Assembly (NCBI GenBank): GCA_015065765.1
Contig: SVPP01000008.1
Coordinates: 1 to 64,000 of the forward strand
DNA from: Oscillospiraceae bacterium
Lineage (GTDB): Bacteria > Bacillota > Clostridia > Oscillospirales > Acutalibacteraceae
Reading direction: 5' to 3'
DNA: 64,000 nt
The number at the start of each line of letters is the position of its first letter. The stretch's first letter is position 1. The translations under genes and the position numbers were made by a program. The notes below the pieces were generated by a model, which was not told where the DNA came from, did no database searches, and worked only from the letters and a program-made list of their open reading frames with translations. Below are positions 24,432-33,630 of the stretch, piece after piece.

Positions 24432-26609
24432 TTAATTAATGTGATTGATGTTTACAATTCCAGTATAAGTTTTGCTTCCTTCACGCCATGTTATTTCATC
24501 GCCGTCGCTTATTTCAACTTTTTTTGAGCCGTCATTCAACAGGCTGAGTTTAGTAGCTCTTGTCGGTGTTATGTCCGAAAGATAACAGGTCATGCTTCGT
24601 GAAGTCCATCTTAAAACCCAGGAGTTTCTGAAGAAAGTATTCTTCCTCTTTACCTGAGCCGAGAAAGCGCGCTTTCCGCGGAAATCAGTGGAGATGCACT
24701 CAACATTGAATCCTCTTGCGGATGAGAATGCACCTTGCACAGATGGTCTTTTGGTGCCAACGCTGAGATATATTTTTGAGGGTGTTGAGGGGATTGAGAG
24801 AAGGAAGATTATTATAGCGGCAACAATAAGCCAAAAAATAATTTTAATGATTTTGCTGTATTTCTGGATTTCAAAAGAGGCTTCTTCTGTGCCGCTTTTT
24901 ACTATTTCTCCGTATTCATCTGGTGCAGTTGCACCTATAGACATTTCATATTTTCCTGTATCGGGTTCGCAGAATTCACCTTTTTCATTTTTGCCGAGAT
25001 GTATGTTGATAGCAGATTCTCCGGGGAGAATTTCTGTGATGTAGGGTAAAGATTTTTCTTTATCCTTGAGGTCGATACTGATTGTTGCCTGTTTAAGTTG
25101 CTCATCGGTAAGTTTTTCTCCGTCGAGCGATAATTCAACTCGGATAGGCTTCCATTTTTTGTAATCTGAAATTGTGTACCAATCTCCGGGTTGTTCTATT
25201 ACCGGTTTCACCTTAAGGTCGCTGTCCTTTGAGAGAACTTCGATGTTGCTCCAGTCTATAAGAGAGTCATCATCAGTGCTGAGACGGTATTTGCCAAGAT
25301 ATGTTGCAGAGATATCAAATGATATGTTTTCCTCGGGTGTAAATGTTATCTCACTATCGTCTTCGATAGGTTTGGGATCTTCGCCTGGATAAGTGATGTA
25401 GCTGTTTATTGACACATCACCCATTAATTTGTGGTTTGAAACATCTTTACGTGTCTGATTATCAATGATTTTTACTTTGTAAGTGTATTCGCCTGCTATT
25501 ATGCTACCGTCAGAAAAATCTTCGGGAATGCCGTCAGCTTTATTAATGAAGCTGAATTCCATTGTTACATCGGGCTCGTAGAAAATCTTTATGTCGTTTG
25601 CATTGGCACAATCGAGAGTGTATGTTCCTTTTCTGCAAGCATCAAAGGTTACAACCTGACCTGTCTGTTTTTTTAACTTTTCGGGTAATACAGCGGCGGA
25701 CTTGTTTGCAGCACCCTTATCGCTGTATGTGCGTTTACCGCTGTCAACAAGTCTGTTTATTTCTGTTCCCTCGGAATTTTTAAGAGATATGATTTCTGCA
25801 CCATTGCCCTGAGCAAAAACAATAAGCTTTTTCATAGAAAGGTCTAAAGTAAGCTTTGTTCCTTTGAGAGTACCTTCAAGTTCATCTCTCTGGAAAATTT
25901 TGTTGCAGGCAGAAATCAGTTCTTTCTGAAGCATATTCTCAGATGTTATCTGTTTCTCTGTTGCATAAAATCTGCCTTTTGGCTTAAGGACTATACTTTC
26001 AGTACCAAGGGGGAGATACTGAACATTAACATCCTTTGAAAGTCCGATAAGCGCACTATGCAAAGAACAGGACTTCTTATTGCGGTCAACCACATCCGTG
26101 AATTCGGAACCGTCGGTCAGTACAATAAGCCAACGCTCATCAGCACTTGAATCCATAAGGTGTTCATAAGCATTATCAATCGGATCATAGGGTGTACCCA
26201 GAGCTTCGATTGTATACATGTTGTGAATTTTGTCGATGTCCTTGATGCTTCTTATATCAATCTGTGTTGTCTGAGCAGATGATGAATCAGTTGTGACTGC
26301 ATGCATGGGGAAAATTGTAAGTTTGTCCCCATTGTCAAGGTCCATCATAGAAGCGAAAATTTCCATTGCATATTTTGCCTGATACCAGGAACTGACGGGT
26401 TTGTTATTCGAGAAATACATGGAACCCGAGTTGTCATAGGCAACTGCAATTTCATAAGACTTTTCGATTTTGTCTGCACTTATTACTCCGGAAGGCTTTG
26501 GTTCTTCCTTGTTACCTTTAGCCAGAGCGGTAACTGTGAAAATACCCAGCACCATAACAAGAGCAAGTGTCAAAGAAAACAGTCTTTTAAAAGCATTTGT
26601 TTTTTTCAT
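24432..26609 (-). CDS. secreted VWA-domain protein with C-terminal membrane anchor
   Basis: 725 aa. A signal peptide (residues 5-30, LFSLTLALVMVLGIF then ALA) is followed by a VWA domain with MIDAS residues Asp59-x-Ser61-x-Ser63 (AYDNSGSMY), Thr in EALGTPYDP and Asp in IVLTDGSEF. Next come about 350 residues of beta-rich, Ig-like extracellular sequence, one membrane helix (588-607) and a 118-residue cytoplasmic tail that could contact the tubulin-like protein. The start chosen is the ATG at 26609 with AAAGGGAG upstream; the longer frame adds 38 residues with no SD and would bury the signal peptide. It is first gene of the operon, suggesting an outside sensor or adhesion module for the machinery encoded downstream. 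Confidence 0.9.
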   Translation of the reverse strand: MKKTNAFKRLFSLTLALVMVLGIFTVTALAKGNKEEPKPSGVISADKIEKSYEIAVAYDNSGSMYFSNNKPVSSWYQAKYAMEIFASMMDLDNGDKLTIFPMHAVTTDSSSAQTTQIDIRSIKDIDKIHNMYTIEALGTPYDPIDNAYEHLMDSSADERWLIVLTDGSEFTDVVDRNKKSCSLHSALIGLSKDVNVQYLPLGTESIVLKPKGRFYATEKQITSENMLQKELISACNKIFQRDELEGTLKGTKLTLDLSMKKLIVFAQGNGAEIISLKNSEGTEINRLVDSGKRTYSDKGAANKSAAVLPEKLKKQTGQVVTFDACRKGTYTLDCANANDIKIFYEPDVTMEFSFINKADGIPEDFSDGSIIAGEYTYKVKIIDNQTRKDVSNHKLMGDVSINSYITYPGEDPKPIEDDSEITFTPEENISFDISATYLGKYRLSTDDDSLIDWSNIEVLSKDSDLKVKPVIEQPGDWYTISDYKKWKPIRVELSLDGEKLTDEQLKQATISIDLKDKEKSLPYITEILPGESAINIHLGKNEKGEFCEPDTGKYEMSIGATAPDEYGEIVKSGTEEASFEIQKYSKIIKIIFWLIVAAIIIFLLSIPSTPSKIYLSVGTKRPSVQGAFSSARGFNVECISTDFRGKRAFSAQVKRKNTFFRNSWVLRWTSRSMTCYLSDITPTRATKLSLLNDGSKKVEISDGDEITWREGSKTYTGIVNINHIN

Positions 26610-26714
26610 TTTTTTGTCTCCCTTTTTTTCGTTTGGTTTCTTTTTCTGTGTACTTGATATATACAACCTTTCGAACTCATATTTTTCGCAGGTTTCATAA
26701 GAAAATATATAAAA

Positions 26715-26743
26715 TTTATACATTTTTTGATAAAAATCCGCAA
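26715..26743 (-). promoter_or_regulatory. probable promoter of the VWA/tubulin-like operon
   Basis: Minus strand -35 TTGCGG (26738-26743), 17-bp spacer, -10 TATAAA (26715-26720), about 105 bp upstream of the start. Very AT-rich surroundings allow other choices. Confidence 0.45.
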
Positions 26744-26869
26744 AATACTACAAAGTATATTTTATCTTAATATTTCGGGAAAGTCAATAAAATGCAGAAA
26801 AAACATTTACATTTTATTAACGGAATATTTATGTTTGTGATGTAACAAATCAGGGTGTCTTGCGTGCAT

Positions 26870-26904
26870 AAAAAACAGGCTGATATCTTTGCGATATCAG
26901 CCTG
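26870..26904 (-). terminator. terminator after DAHP synthase
   Basis: Perfect 12-bp stem CAGGCTGATATC / GATATCAGCCTG (26876-26904), followed on the minus strand by TTTTTT. It separates aroF from the VWA operon. Confidence 0.9.
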
Positions 26905-26927
26905 AGTATGTTGTTAGTCTGAAAGAC

Positions 26928-27956
26928 TTAAAGCAAATCTGCCATATCTAAAATAAGTCTTTCTGTTTTCTCCCAACCGAGGCAGGGGTCTGTGATTGAC
27001 TTGCCGTATGTGTTTTCACCGATTTTCTGTGCACCGTCTTCGATGTAGCTTTCAATCATAAAGCCTTTAACCATCTTTTTGACGTCTGCATCGTGTCGGC
27101 AGCTGTGCAGAACTTCCTTTGCAATTCTTATCTGTTCAAGATATTTTTTTCCTGAGTTTGCGTGGTTTGTATCTACGATAACCGCAGGGTTTGCAAGTCC
27201 TGATTCAGCATAAGTTTCTGCAAGATGCACAAGGTCTTCATAGTGGTAGTTAGGCATTGACTGACCATGCTTGTTTACGTATCCCCTGAGAATTGCATGT
27301 GCAAGAGGGTTTCCGCCTGAATGAACTTCCCAGCCGCGGTAGATGAAAGTATGCTTGTGCTGTGCGGCAGTGATTGAATTCATCATAACTGAAATATCAC
27401 CGCTTGTGGGGTTTTTCATACCTACGGGGATGTCGATGCCGCTTGCAGTCAGTCTGTGTTGCTGGTTTTCAACAGAGCGTGCACCGATTGCAACGTAAGC
27501 TAAAATATCGCTTAAATATCTGTAGTTTTCAGGGTAGAGCATTTCGTCAGCGCATGAAAAGCCTGTTTCATTAAGTGCTCTCATGTGAAGCTGCCTGATA
27601 GCAACGATACCTTTGTACATGTCAGGCTTCTCGTTGGGGTTGGGCTGATGAAGCATGCCCTTATAGCCGTCGCCTGTAGTTCTGGGTTTGTTTGTATAAA
27701 TTCTCGGGATAATGAAGATTTTATCTTCAACCTTGTCCTGAACCTTTCTCAGACGTGAGATGTAGTCAATAACACTGTCTTCATTGTCAGCAGAGCAGGG
27801 GCCGATAACAAGGATAAGCTTGTCTGATGCACCTGTAAAAATGTTTTTGATTTCGTCAGCTCTCTTTTCGATAAGTTTTTCGATTTGGTCAGAGAGGGGA
27901 TACTGCTGCTTGACTTCCTGAGGAATGGGGAGCTTTCTTTCAAAAACCATGCTCAT
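26928..27956 (-). CDS. aroF: 3-deoxy-7-phosphoheptulonate (DAHP) synthase, type I
   Basis: 343 aa of the AroF/G/H class, first step of the shikimate pathway: PEP + erythrose 4-phosphate to DAHP. Diagnostic motifs include ILVIGPCSADN, RIYTNKPRTTGDGYKG, ARSVENQQHR, GMKNPTSGD, DTNHANSGK and GFMIESYIEDG, with metal ligands Cys (GPCS), His (NHAN), Glu and Asp (SITDPCLGWE). The start at 27956 (MSMVFERK) gives the usual N-terminus; the frame extends 22 residues further without an SD. No T-box or aromatic leader was seen upstream. The isozyme letter is arbitrary. Confidence 0.94.
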   Translation of the reverse strand: MSMVFERKLPIPQEVKQQYPLSDQIEKLIEKRADEIKNIFTGASDKLILVIGPCSADNEDSVIDYISRLRKVQDKVEDKIFIIPRIYTNKPRTTGDGYKGMLHQPNPNEKPDMYKGIVAIRQLHMRALNETGFSCADEMLYPENYRYLSDILAYVAIGARSVENQQHRLTASGIDIPVGMKNPTSGDISVMMNSITAAQHKHTFIYRGWEVHSGGNPLAHAILRGYVNKHGQSMPNYHYEDLVHLAETYAESGLANPAVIVDTNHANSGKKYLEQIRIAKEVLHSCRHDADVKKMVKGFMIESYIEDGAQKIGENTYGKSITDPCLGWEKTERLILDMADLL

Positions 27957-28026
27957 ATTGATTCTTCTTTCTTGCTTTGGATTTATGCTATGTATTCTAC
28001 TACTTTTTCTTTGAAAATGCAATAGA

Positions 28027-28059
28027 TTTTTTTAAATATTTCAGCACTTTAAAGTGCTG
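28027..28059 (-). terminator. hairpin with T-run, possible weak terminator
   Basis: CAGCACTTT / AAAGTGCTG perfect palindrome at 28042-28059; the minus strand continues with AAATATTT then T7. It lies just after the GNAT gene and before aroF. Confidence 0.55.
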
Positions 28060-28065
28060 GTGAGA

Positions 28066-28626
28066 TTATTTTGTTCTGATGCCGAAGCAAGCATCGTCTT
28101 TATCAATTGAAAGGAGAGTGAAACCGCGTTTCTTGTAGAAATTCACAGCTCTTTCGTTTCTGGGACCGCATGTGAGGCAAACGCCCTCTATGCCCTTCCG
28201 GGAGAGATGCTCACAAAGAGTTGATACAAGCTTTCCACCCATGCCCAGTCTCTGATATTCGGGGAGAATATCAATGTGGAAGTGAGCGGGATATTCATTC
28301 TTGAATTTTTCCTGAGCGTTATATGCTGTTGAAGCCCATTCATATCTGTCTTCACCGTACTGATTTGAAAGGGGAAGATATTTTTCATCGAAAATCTTTT
28401 TGAATCTGTCAAAGTTCTCGGCACAGATAATGTAGCCTACAGCTCTTCCGTCATCGTCAATAACGAAGCAGTTTTCAGGCTCGTTTTCGATGTAATAGTT
28501 GCAGAAAGTATCGTGTATGAATTTGCCTGTTGCCTCATCGGGTACTTCTTCGGGACCTTCACTGTTGTGACAGACAAACTGTACATCCTTGTAATCTTTT
28601 TCTTCATATTTTCTGATTGATACCAT
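28066..28626 (-). CDS. GNAT family N-acetyltransferase
   Basis: 186 aa of cytoplasmic GNAT fold. The acetyl-CoA pyrophosphate loop is EYQRLGMGGKLVSTL (Q/RxxGxG/A type), preceded by the HFHIDILP strand, with the C-terminal NERAVNFYKKRGF motif. The family transfers acetyl from acetyl-CoA to an amine; the substrate is unknown. The ATG at 28626 has GGAAGGTGATT as SD; the frame's earlier ATG at 28671 has none. It lies upstream of aroF in the same direction but is separated by a hairpin. Confidence 0.88.
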   Translation of the reverse strand: MVSIRKYEEKDYKDVQFVCHNSEGPEEVPDEATGKFIHDTFCNYYIENEPENCFVIDDDGRAVGYIICAENFDRFKKIFDEKYLPLSNQYGEDRYEWASTAYNAQEKFKNEYPAHFHIDILPEYQRLGMGGKLVSTLCEHLSRKGIEGVCLTCGPRNERAVNFYKKRGFTLLSIDKDDACFGIRTK

Positions 28627-28759
28627 AATAATCACCTTCCGAAAATTAATATATATTATCGTATCATACAATCAGGTAAAATGCAAGAAAAATAAGGCTT
28701 GAATTTTTAAAAAAGAAGTGTATAATAAAGATGTATATTTACCTTGAGGAGGGTTAATT

Positions 28760-30232
28760 ATGAGTTTCAAGGACAATTTTACAAGAGGCGCTATTTCGGC
28801 ACTTACAAATCTTCTGATTTCAACAATGCCTAAGAAATATTTCACTACACAGGCAAAGTCAAATCAGTTCATGCTTACAGGTAACGAAAAGTTTTCATAC
28901 GAAGCAGGTGAAAAGTGGACATGCGGATTCGGTAAAGCTTCTTACACACCTGATGATTATGACAAGAAAACTTATTACATAGCAGGCTATGACTCAAATA
29001 ACCCTGTGAAAGGTATTCTTGATGATTTGTATGCAAGAGCTGTTTACCTTGATGACAACAGAGGCGATGGCGGTGTGATTTTCTGTGCACTCGACTGCGT
29101 TGGCATAAGCAGAAAAGACATTAACGAAATCAGAATGCTGGCTCTTGAAAGCGGCAAACTGGGCAAAATGAAGTCAATTAATATTTCTTCCACACATACT
29201 CATGCAGGTGTTGACTCTCAGGGCCTGTGGGGTGAGAAAATCTATAAATGCGGCAGAGATGAAGCTTTTATGGCAAATCTCAAAAAACAGGCCGCAAAGG
29301 CTATCGTGGAAGCATATGAAAACAGAAAAGACGGAAAGCTTTACATGGGTTACACAGAGGCAGAGGATATGCAGGCAGACGTGAGAACTCCTGTAACATA
29401 TGATAAGAATCTTACAAGATTCCGTTTTGCACCTAACGATAAATCAGGCGACATTTACATGGTGAACTTTGCGTCACACGCAGAGCTTCTCGGTACAACA
29501 TCTCTTGTCAGTGCAGACTTCCCTGCATACCTTATCAAGGAAATAGAAGAAAATGTTCCTAAGTCAAATGCTGTTTTCTATAACGGTGCAGTGGGTGGTA
29601 TGATTTCTGCAAAGGAAATCAAAAAGGTTTACAGAGATGAAATTGACTGTGAAGCATACATGAAGGGCTTCGGCAAACAGCTTGGTGAACTTGCTCTTTC
29701 AATTGAAGAAGAAACTGAAATCAAACCCATTCTTAACATAAAATCAAAAGGTATAAGAGTCAGCGGAGACAACACTGTTCTTATCCTTGCAAGATATCTC
29801 AAGGTTCTTAATAATGATATCGGCAGAACGGAAAAGAGAAACAAGGCTTGCATTTTCTCAGAAGTCGGATATGTTGAACTCGGTGAAAAGGATGTTGCAA
29901 TGTTCCTTGTTCCCGGTGAATTGTTCCCCGAGCTTTACAATGGCGAATTCCTCACAGAGGCAGATTCTGCACACCACAGAAAAGCAAGCTACAAAAAGGT
30001 TCTCAAGGATATGACAGATTGCAAGCATAAGTTTGTTGTGGGTCTTTGTAACGATGAACTGGGCTACATTCTTGCGGAAAACGATTTCCTTCTCAACGAT
30101 GCGATGCCTTACATTGAAAAGGCAACGGACGATATGGACAGAGGTCATTACGAGGAAACAAACTCAACAGGTCCCAATACTGCACAGGTAATCCTTGATG
30201 GTATCGAAGAACTTATCGAGTCTGCAAAATAA
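28760..30232 (+). CDS. neutral/alkaline ceramidase-like protein
   Basis: 490 aa resembling the N-terminal catalytic domain of neutral ceramidases. The zinc-site motif ISSTHTHAGVDSQG (residues 138-151) and a second conserved histidine in NFASHAELLG are visible, with FYNGAVGGMI in place of the usual NxGDxSP nucleophile loop. Ceramidases cleave ceramide to sphingosine and fatty acid. No signal peptide and no C-terminal Ig-like domain are present, and the nucleophile loop is altered, so the actual substrate may be another amide. SD GAGGAGGG. A single gene closed by a strong terminator. Confidence 0.8.
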   Translation: MSFKDNFTRGAISALTNLLISTMPKKYFTTQAKSNQFMLTGNEKFSYEAGEKWTCGFGKASYTPDDYDKKTYYIAGYDSNNPVKGILDDLYARAVYLDDNRGDGGVIFCALDCVGISRKDINEIRMLALESGKLGKMKSINISSTHTHAGVDSQGLWGEKIYKCGRDEAFMANLKKQAAKAIVEAYENRKDGKLYMGYTEAEDMQADVRTPVTYDKNLTRFRFAPNDKSGDIYMVNFASHAELLGTTSLVSADFPAYLIKEIEENVPKSNAVFYNGAVGGMISAKEIKKVYRDEIDCEAYMKGFGKQLGELALSIEEETEIKPILNIKSKGIRVSGDNTVLILARYLKVLNNDIGRTEKRNKACIFSEVGYVELGEKDVAMFLVPGELFPELYNGEFLTEADSAHHRKASYKKVLKDMTDCKHKFVVGLCNDELGYILAENDFLLNDAMPYIEKATDDMDRGHYEETNSTGPNTAQVILDGIEELIESAK

Positions 30233-30241
30233 ATCAAATGT

Positions 30242-30276
30242 AAAAACGGTGTAGTTCTTAAACTACACCGTTTTTT
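30242..30276. terminator. bidirectional terminator
   Basis: ACGGTGTAGTT / AACTACACCGT stem of 11 bp with a 4-nt loop, T6 to the right and A5 to the left. It serves the convergent ceramidase-like gene and lipase operon. Confidence 0.88.
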
Positions 30277-30287
30277 GTTATGTTTTT

Positions 30288-31856
30288 TTATTTTTCAAGA
30301 AGTTCTTTGAGCTGTCTTATGATACTGATTGTTCCGTCAAATGGTACAATTGCTTCAAAATTGTCTGCGGTCATCGGAACAAGGCAGGTGTCATCCACAT
30401 TGATAAGGAATTGTGGAAGATCGCTGTATGTGTGGACAGTAATCTGTTGGTCGCTGTATGTTACAAGATCAATGATATCTGCAAAAAACTTGTCGTCATC
30501 CTTGTGCTTGAGATTTTTTGCAAACCATGTTATGTCGGCGTATTTGCATGTGGAAGCGTCTATCTGATTGTCAGGTGAAATGTGGTTTCTGCCGCATTCG
30601 CACTGAACTTTCTGAACGTAGTTTTCTCCCAGAGTTCCGTCAATTTCCGCACACGTTGCACCGAAGCTTGTGTTGTATGTACCGATCATACCGTCAGACA
30701 TTCTGTCATTGTCAGATGTAACGGGCAGCATTTCAAAACCATATTCAGAAATAACCGCGAAGTTTTTGCCGTCTTCCATAAAAGCAGAAATAATGTTGTC
30801 TGCATTGGCCTGAACATTATCGTGATAATATCTGCTTTTTTCAAGAAGCACTGCAAATTTTTCTTTCTTTTCAGGTGTGTTGAAAATATAGTCCTCTGTT
30901 TCATAATATCTGTCCGTTGACATCAGAGCGTAAAAAACAGGTACAGTGCCGATAGTGCTGAGAATAGCTTCTCCGCCCATTTTATCAAGATTCGGTACAA
31001 GACTTTCGTTCGTGAAATCAATTATGGGATTGAAAATATTAAGTGCATACACAATTCTCAGAAGGTCATCGACAAAAATAAGACTATCATCTGCAGGAAG
31101 AAGACCTGCGATGAGTCTGAGAAGAGATTTTGATGTGAATTCGATATTACCTGAGAATGGGTCCTCGCAGCACTCAACGCCGTTCATAGCTGCAGAAAGG
31201 AAAATTGCAGAGTGAATTTTTGATCTTTCTTCAGGTGAAACTATATAGTAATGCTCATAAAGGTATGTCATCATTACTGCACCGCCCAGACTGAAGCACA
31301 CAAGACCTACCTCTTCTTCGCCGGTAACCTCAAGAACTTTGTTGATGTATTCATCAAGCTGTGTTGAGATTGTGTGCATATCAAGTCGCCAGTCATATGC
31401 GAAATAATAGCTGTTTTCTTTACCGTATTCTTCTTTAGGAAGAATGGGCTCGTTATATTTAAGTCCCGTGTCAGGCGAAGGTACGCCGTTTTCGTTACAG
31501 GCAACGTTGCCGAAAATCACACTTAGGACTTCTGTCAGAATAACATCGATTCTGTCGAATTTTCCGAACATCATTGAGTAAACAAGATCGGGGAAATATT
31601 TCATGACAAGGCCTACGATAGTTTCTGCATCGAAAGACCAGATGTCAACGTCATCTTCCTCGGTTTCTGTCAGCAGACCTTTATAAATCGGCTGGTCACC
31701 GAAACCATGAATCTCAACTATAGGAATGTCCTTGTCAAGTTCTATCAAAGCATCTTCTGCAGTTTTTTCAGAAGCTGAAATCCCGGTTATAGCTACAGAA
31801 AAGAGAAGCGTGAGAACAAGTACAGCTGAAATTATTTTTGTGAAAATCTTTTTCAT
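30288..31856 (-). CDS. secreted LCAT-like lipase/acyltransferase, paralog 2
   Basis: 522 aa. A signal peptide (IISAVLVLTLLFSVAITG, then SAS) leads an alpha/beta hydrolase with the nucleophile elbow VCFSLGGAVMMTYLY (GxSxG variant with Cys-Phe). The entry strand IVEIHGFGDQP and the YDWRLDMHTISTQL block before it are typical of lecithin:cholesterol acyltransferase-like lipases. A late HISPDNQIDASTCKYADITWF contains a candidate catalytic His. It probably hydrolyses host or dietary glycero- or sphingolipid esters outside the cell. ATG at 31856 with GGGTGG upstream; the frame start is a GTG. It is a tandem paralog of the next gene upstream, separated by a terminator. Confidence 0.85.
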   Translation of the reverse strand: MKKIFTKIISAVLVLTLLFSVAITGISASEKTAEDALIELDKDIPIVEIHGFGDQPIYKGLLTETEEDDVDIWSFDAETIVGLVMKYFPDLVYSMMFGKFDRIDVILTEVLSVIFGNVACNENGVPSPDTGLKYNEPILPKEEYGKENSYYFAYDWRLDMHTISTQLDEYINKVLEVTGEEEVGLVCFSLGGAVMMTYLYEHYYIVSPEERSKIHSAIFLSAAMNGVECCEDPFSGNIEFTSKSLLRLIAGLLPADDSLIFVDDLLRIVYALNIFNPIIDFTNESLVPNLDKMGGEAILSTIGTVPVFYALMSTDRYYETEDYIFNTPEKKEKFAVLLEKSRYYHDNVQANADNIISAFMEDGKNFAVISEYGFEMLPVTSDNDRMSDGMIGTYNTSFGATCAEIDGTLGENYVQKVQCECGRNHISPDNQIDASTCKYADITWFAKNLKHKDDDKFFADIIDLVTYSDQQITVHTYSDLPQFLINVDDTCLVPMTADNFEAIVPFDGTISIIRQLKELLEK

Positions 31857-31884
31857 AGTGCGCACCACCCGAATTGTATTTTAA

Positions 31885-31927
31885 AACAAAAAACTATGTG
31901 ACAAATATAACATTTTGCCACATAGTT
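31885..31927 (-). terminator. terminator between the two lipase genes
   Basis: AACTATGTG / CACATAGTT outer stem of 9 bp with an inner stem, followed on the minus strand by TTTTTTG. Confidence 0.75.
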
Positions 31928-31947
31928 GTCAATTGAATTATTAATAA

Positions 31948-33510
31948 TTATCCGAACAGATTTTTGAAAAACTGAGCAATTACAGTTGTTTCATCAAAGG
32001 GGATAACCTGACCTGCATTTGCAGCTGTCATAGGAATGAGTCGGAGATCAAGCTGATTGATCATATATTGAGGAAGGTCGGGATAAGTCCAGACAGTTAC
32101 CTGATTTTTACTGTAGGTTATCAAATCGATCATATCGGCAAAATATCTGTCACTGCTCGCGTGTTTCACGTTTTTAGCAAACCATGTGACATCAGGATAT
32201 TTGCATGTGGAAGCATCAATCTGATTATCAGGTGATATGTGGTTTCCGCCACAGGGACACGCTACAGCCTGAACATAATCGGCACCGAGAGTGCCGTCAA
32301 CTGCAGCACATGTTGCGCCGAAACTTGTGGAGAAGGTTTCGATTGTGCCGTCAGACATTCTGTCATTGTCGGATGTTACGGGAAGCATTGAATACCCGTA
32401 TTCGGAAATTACTGCAAAGTTTTTTCCGTCATCAAGAATTGATTTTATAATCGCATCGCTGTTTGTCTGAACACTTTCGTGGTAATAGCGGTTTTTCTCA
32501 ATCAGACCTGCAAATCTTGCTTTGTCTTCCTCTGAATCAAAAATAAAGTTTTCTGCATCATAGTATCGCTCGTATGACATAAGAGCATAGAATCCCGGAA
32601 TTGTGCCGATGCTTTCGAGCATAGCGTTGTCCACCATTGTGCTGAGGTTTGATACAAGGTAGTTGTTTGCAAAGGAAACGATGGGTTCAAGCATTCTCAG
32701 CGAATACATAATGTTAAGCATAGTGTAAAGCCAGAGCATATCGGTGTTTGTGCTGAGCATTTCCTGAAGCATACGCATAAGTGATGTGCTGTCGAAAACT
32801 ATGTTGCCTGAAAACGGGTCTTCGCAGCAGCCTACGCCATTCATTGCACCTGCAAGAAAAACAACGGAATGGATGTGATCTCTGTCTTCTTCTGAGGCTG
32901 AGTAATAGTATTCATAAAGATATGTCATAGTAACACTGCCACCCATACTGAAACAGACAAGTCCCACTTTTTCAGAGCTTGTAACTTCCATAACACGATT
33001 TATATATTCGTGAAGTTGGGATGCAATAGTGTGCATATCAAGACGCCAGTCATAATGGAAAGAATATGAGTTTCTGTATCCGTATTCGTTTTTCGGATAA
33101 ACTTCATTTCTTGCTTTGATTCCTGTGTCGGGATCAGGAATACCGTTTTCATCGCAGGCAGCATCACCGAAAATTGTGCTGAGAACATCGGTGAAAATTA
33201 CATCAAGCTTCTTGAAATTACCTGTCAGCAGGCATAAAATCAGATTACCTGCGTGTTCCTTTACAAGTGTCATAATATCGTCTGCAGAAAAACTCCAGAT
33301 GCTTGAGTCGTCAAGCTCTGTTTCTGTCGAAAGACCGCTGTAGATTCCTTCACCGAATCCCGGGATTTCGACTACCGGAAAATTCATATCGAGTTCTCTA
33401 ACCGCTTCTGCAGCAGTTTTTTCTTTGGCAAAAACGCTTACCGTTGACAGAGAAAAAATCATGCAAAATACAAGCAGTACGGAAGTCGCTCCCATAACAA
33501 TCTTTTTCAT
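31948..33510 (-). CDS. secreted LCAT-like lipase/acyltransferase, paralog 1
   Basis: 520 aa. A signal peptide (MKKIVMGATSVLLVFCMIF..., cut after VFA) is followed by the same fold as its neighbour: VVEIPGFGEGIYSGL, YDWRLDMHTIASQL, nucleophile elbow VCFSMGGSVTMTYLY, and HISPDNQIDASTCKYPDVTWF near the end. CCEDPFSGNI and the paired cysteines near ACDENGIPDPDTG suggest disulfides. A strong SD (AAGGGGG) precedes the ATG. Each copy has its own terminator, so the two can be expressed separately. Retention of two diverged copies suggests different lipid substrates. Confidence 0.85.
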   Translation of the reverse strand: MKKIVMGATSVLLVFCMIFSLSTVSVFAKEKTAAEAVRELDMNFPVVEIPGFGEGIYSGLSTETELDDSSIWSFSADDIMTLVKEHAGNLILCLLTGNFKKLDVIFTDVLSTIFGDAACDENGIPDPDTGIKARNEVYPKNEYGYRNSYSFHYDWRLDMHTIASQLHEYINRVMEVTSSEKVGLVCFSMGGSVTMTYLYEYYYSASEEDRDHIHSVVFLAGAMNGVGCCEDPFSGNIVFDSTSLMRMLQEMLSTNTDMLWLYTMLNIMYSLRMLEPIVSFANNYLVSNLSTMVDNAMLESIGTIPGFYALMSYERYYDAENFIFDSEEDKARFAGLIEKNRYYHESVQTNSDAIIKSILDDGKNFAVISEYGYSMLPVTSDNDRMSDGTIETFSTSFGATCAAVDGTLGADYVQAVACPCGGNHISPDNQIDASTCKYPDVTWFAKNVKHASSDRYFADMIDLITYSKNQVTVWTYPDLPQYMINQLDLRLIPMTAANAGQVIPFDETTVIAQFFKNLFG

Positions 33511-33530
33511 TTTACAGACCCCCTTGCAAT

Positions 33531-33570
33531 ATAAAAACTCTGCGATAAGTTTATCATTCTTATCGCAGAG
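33531..33570 (-). terminator. terminator after the metallophosphoesterase gene
   Basis: Perfect 12-bp stem CTCTGCGATAAG / CTTATCGCAGAG (33538-33570), with T5 following on the minus strand. Confidence 0.88.
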
Positions 33571-33630
33571 CTGTCAACTGGTTTTCTTAATTTTTCTTAA
33601 TAATTATACATAATTCTTTAAATTGTTGGT

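Noticed and set aside
12523-26609. Prophage or plasmid origin for the tubulin-like operon (TubZ/PhuZ)
   Set aside because: No terminase, portal, integrase, replication or centromere-like repeats lie nearby, and flanking genes are ordinary chromosomal genes.
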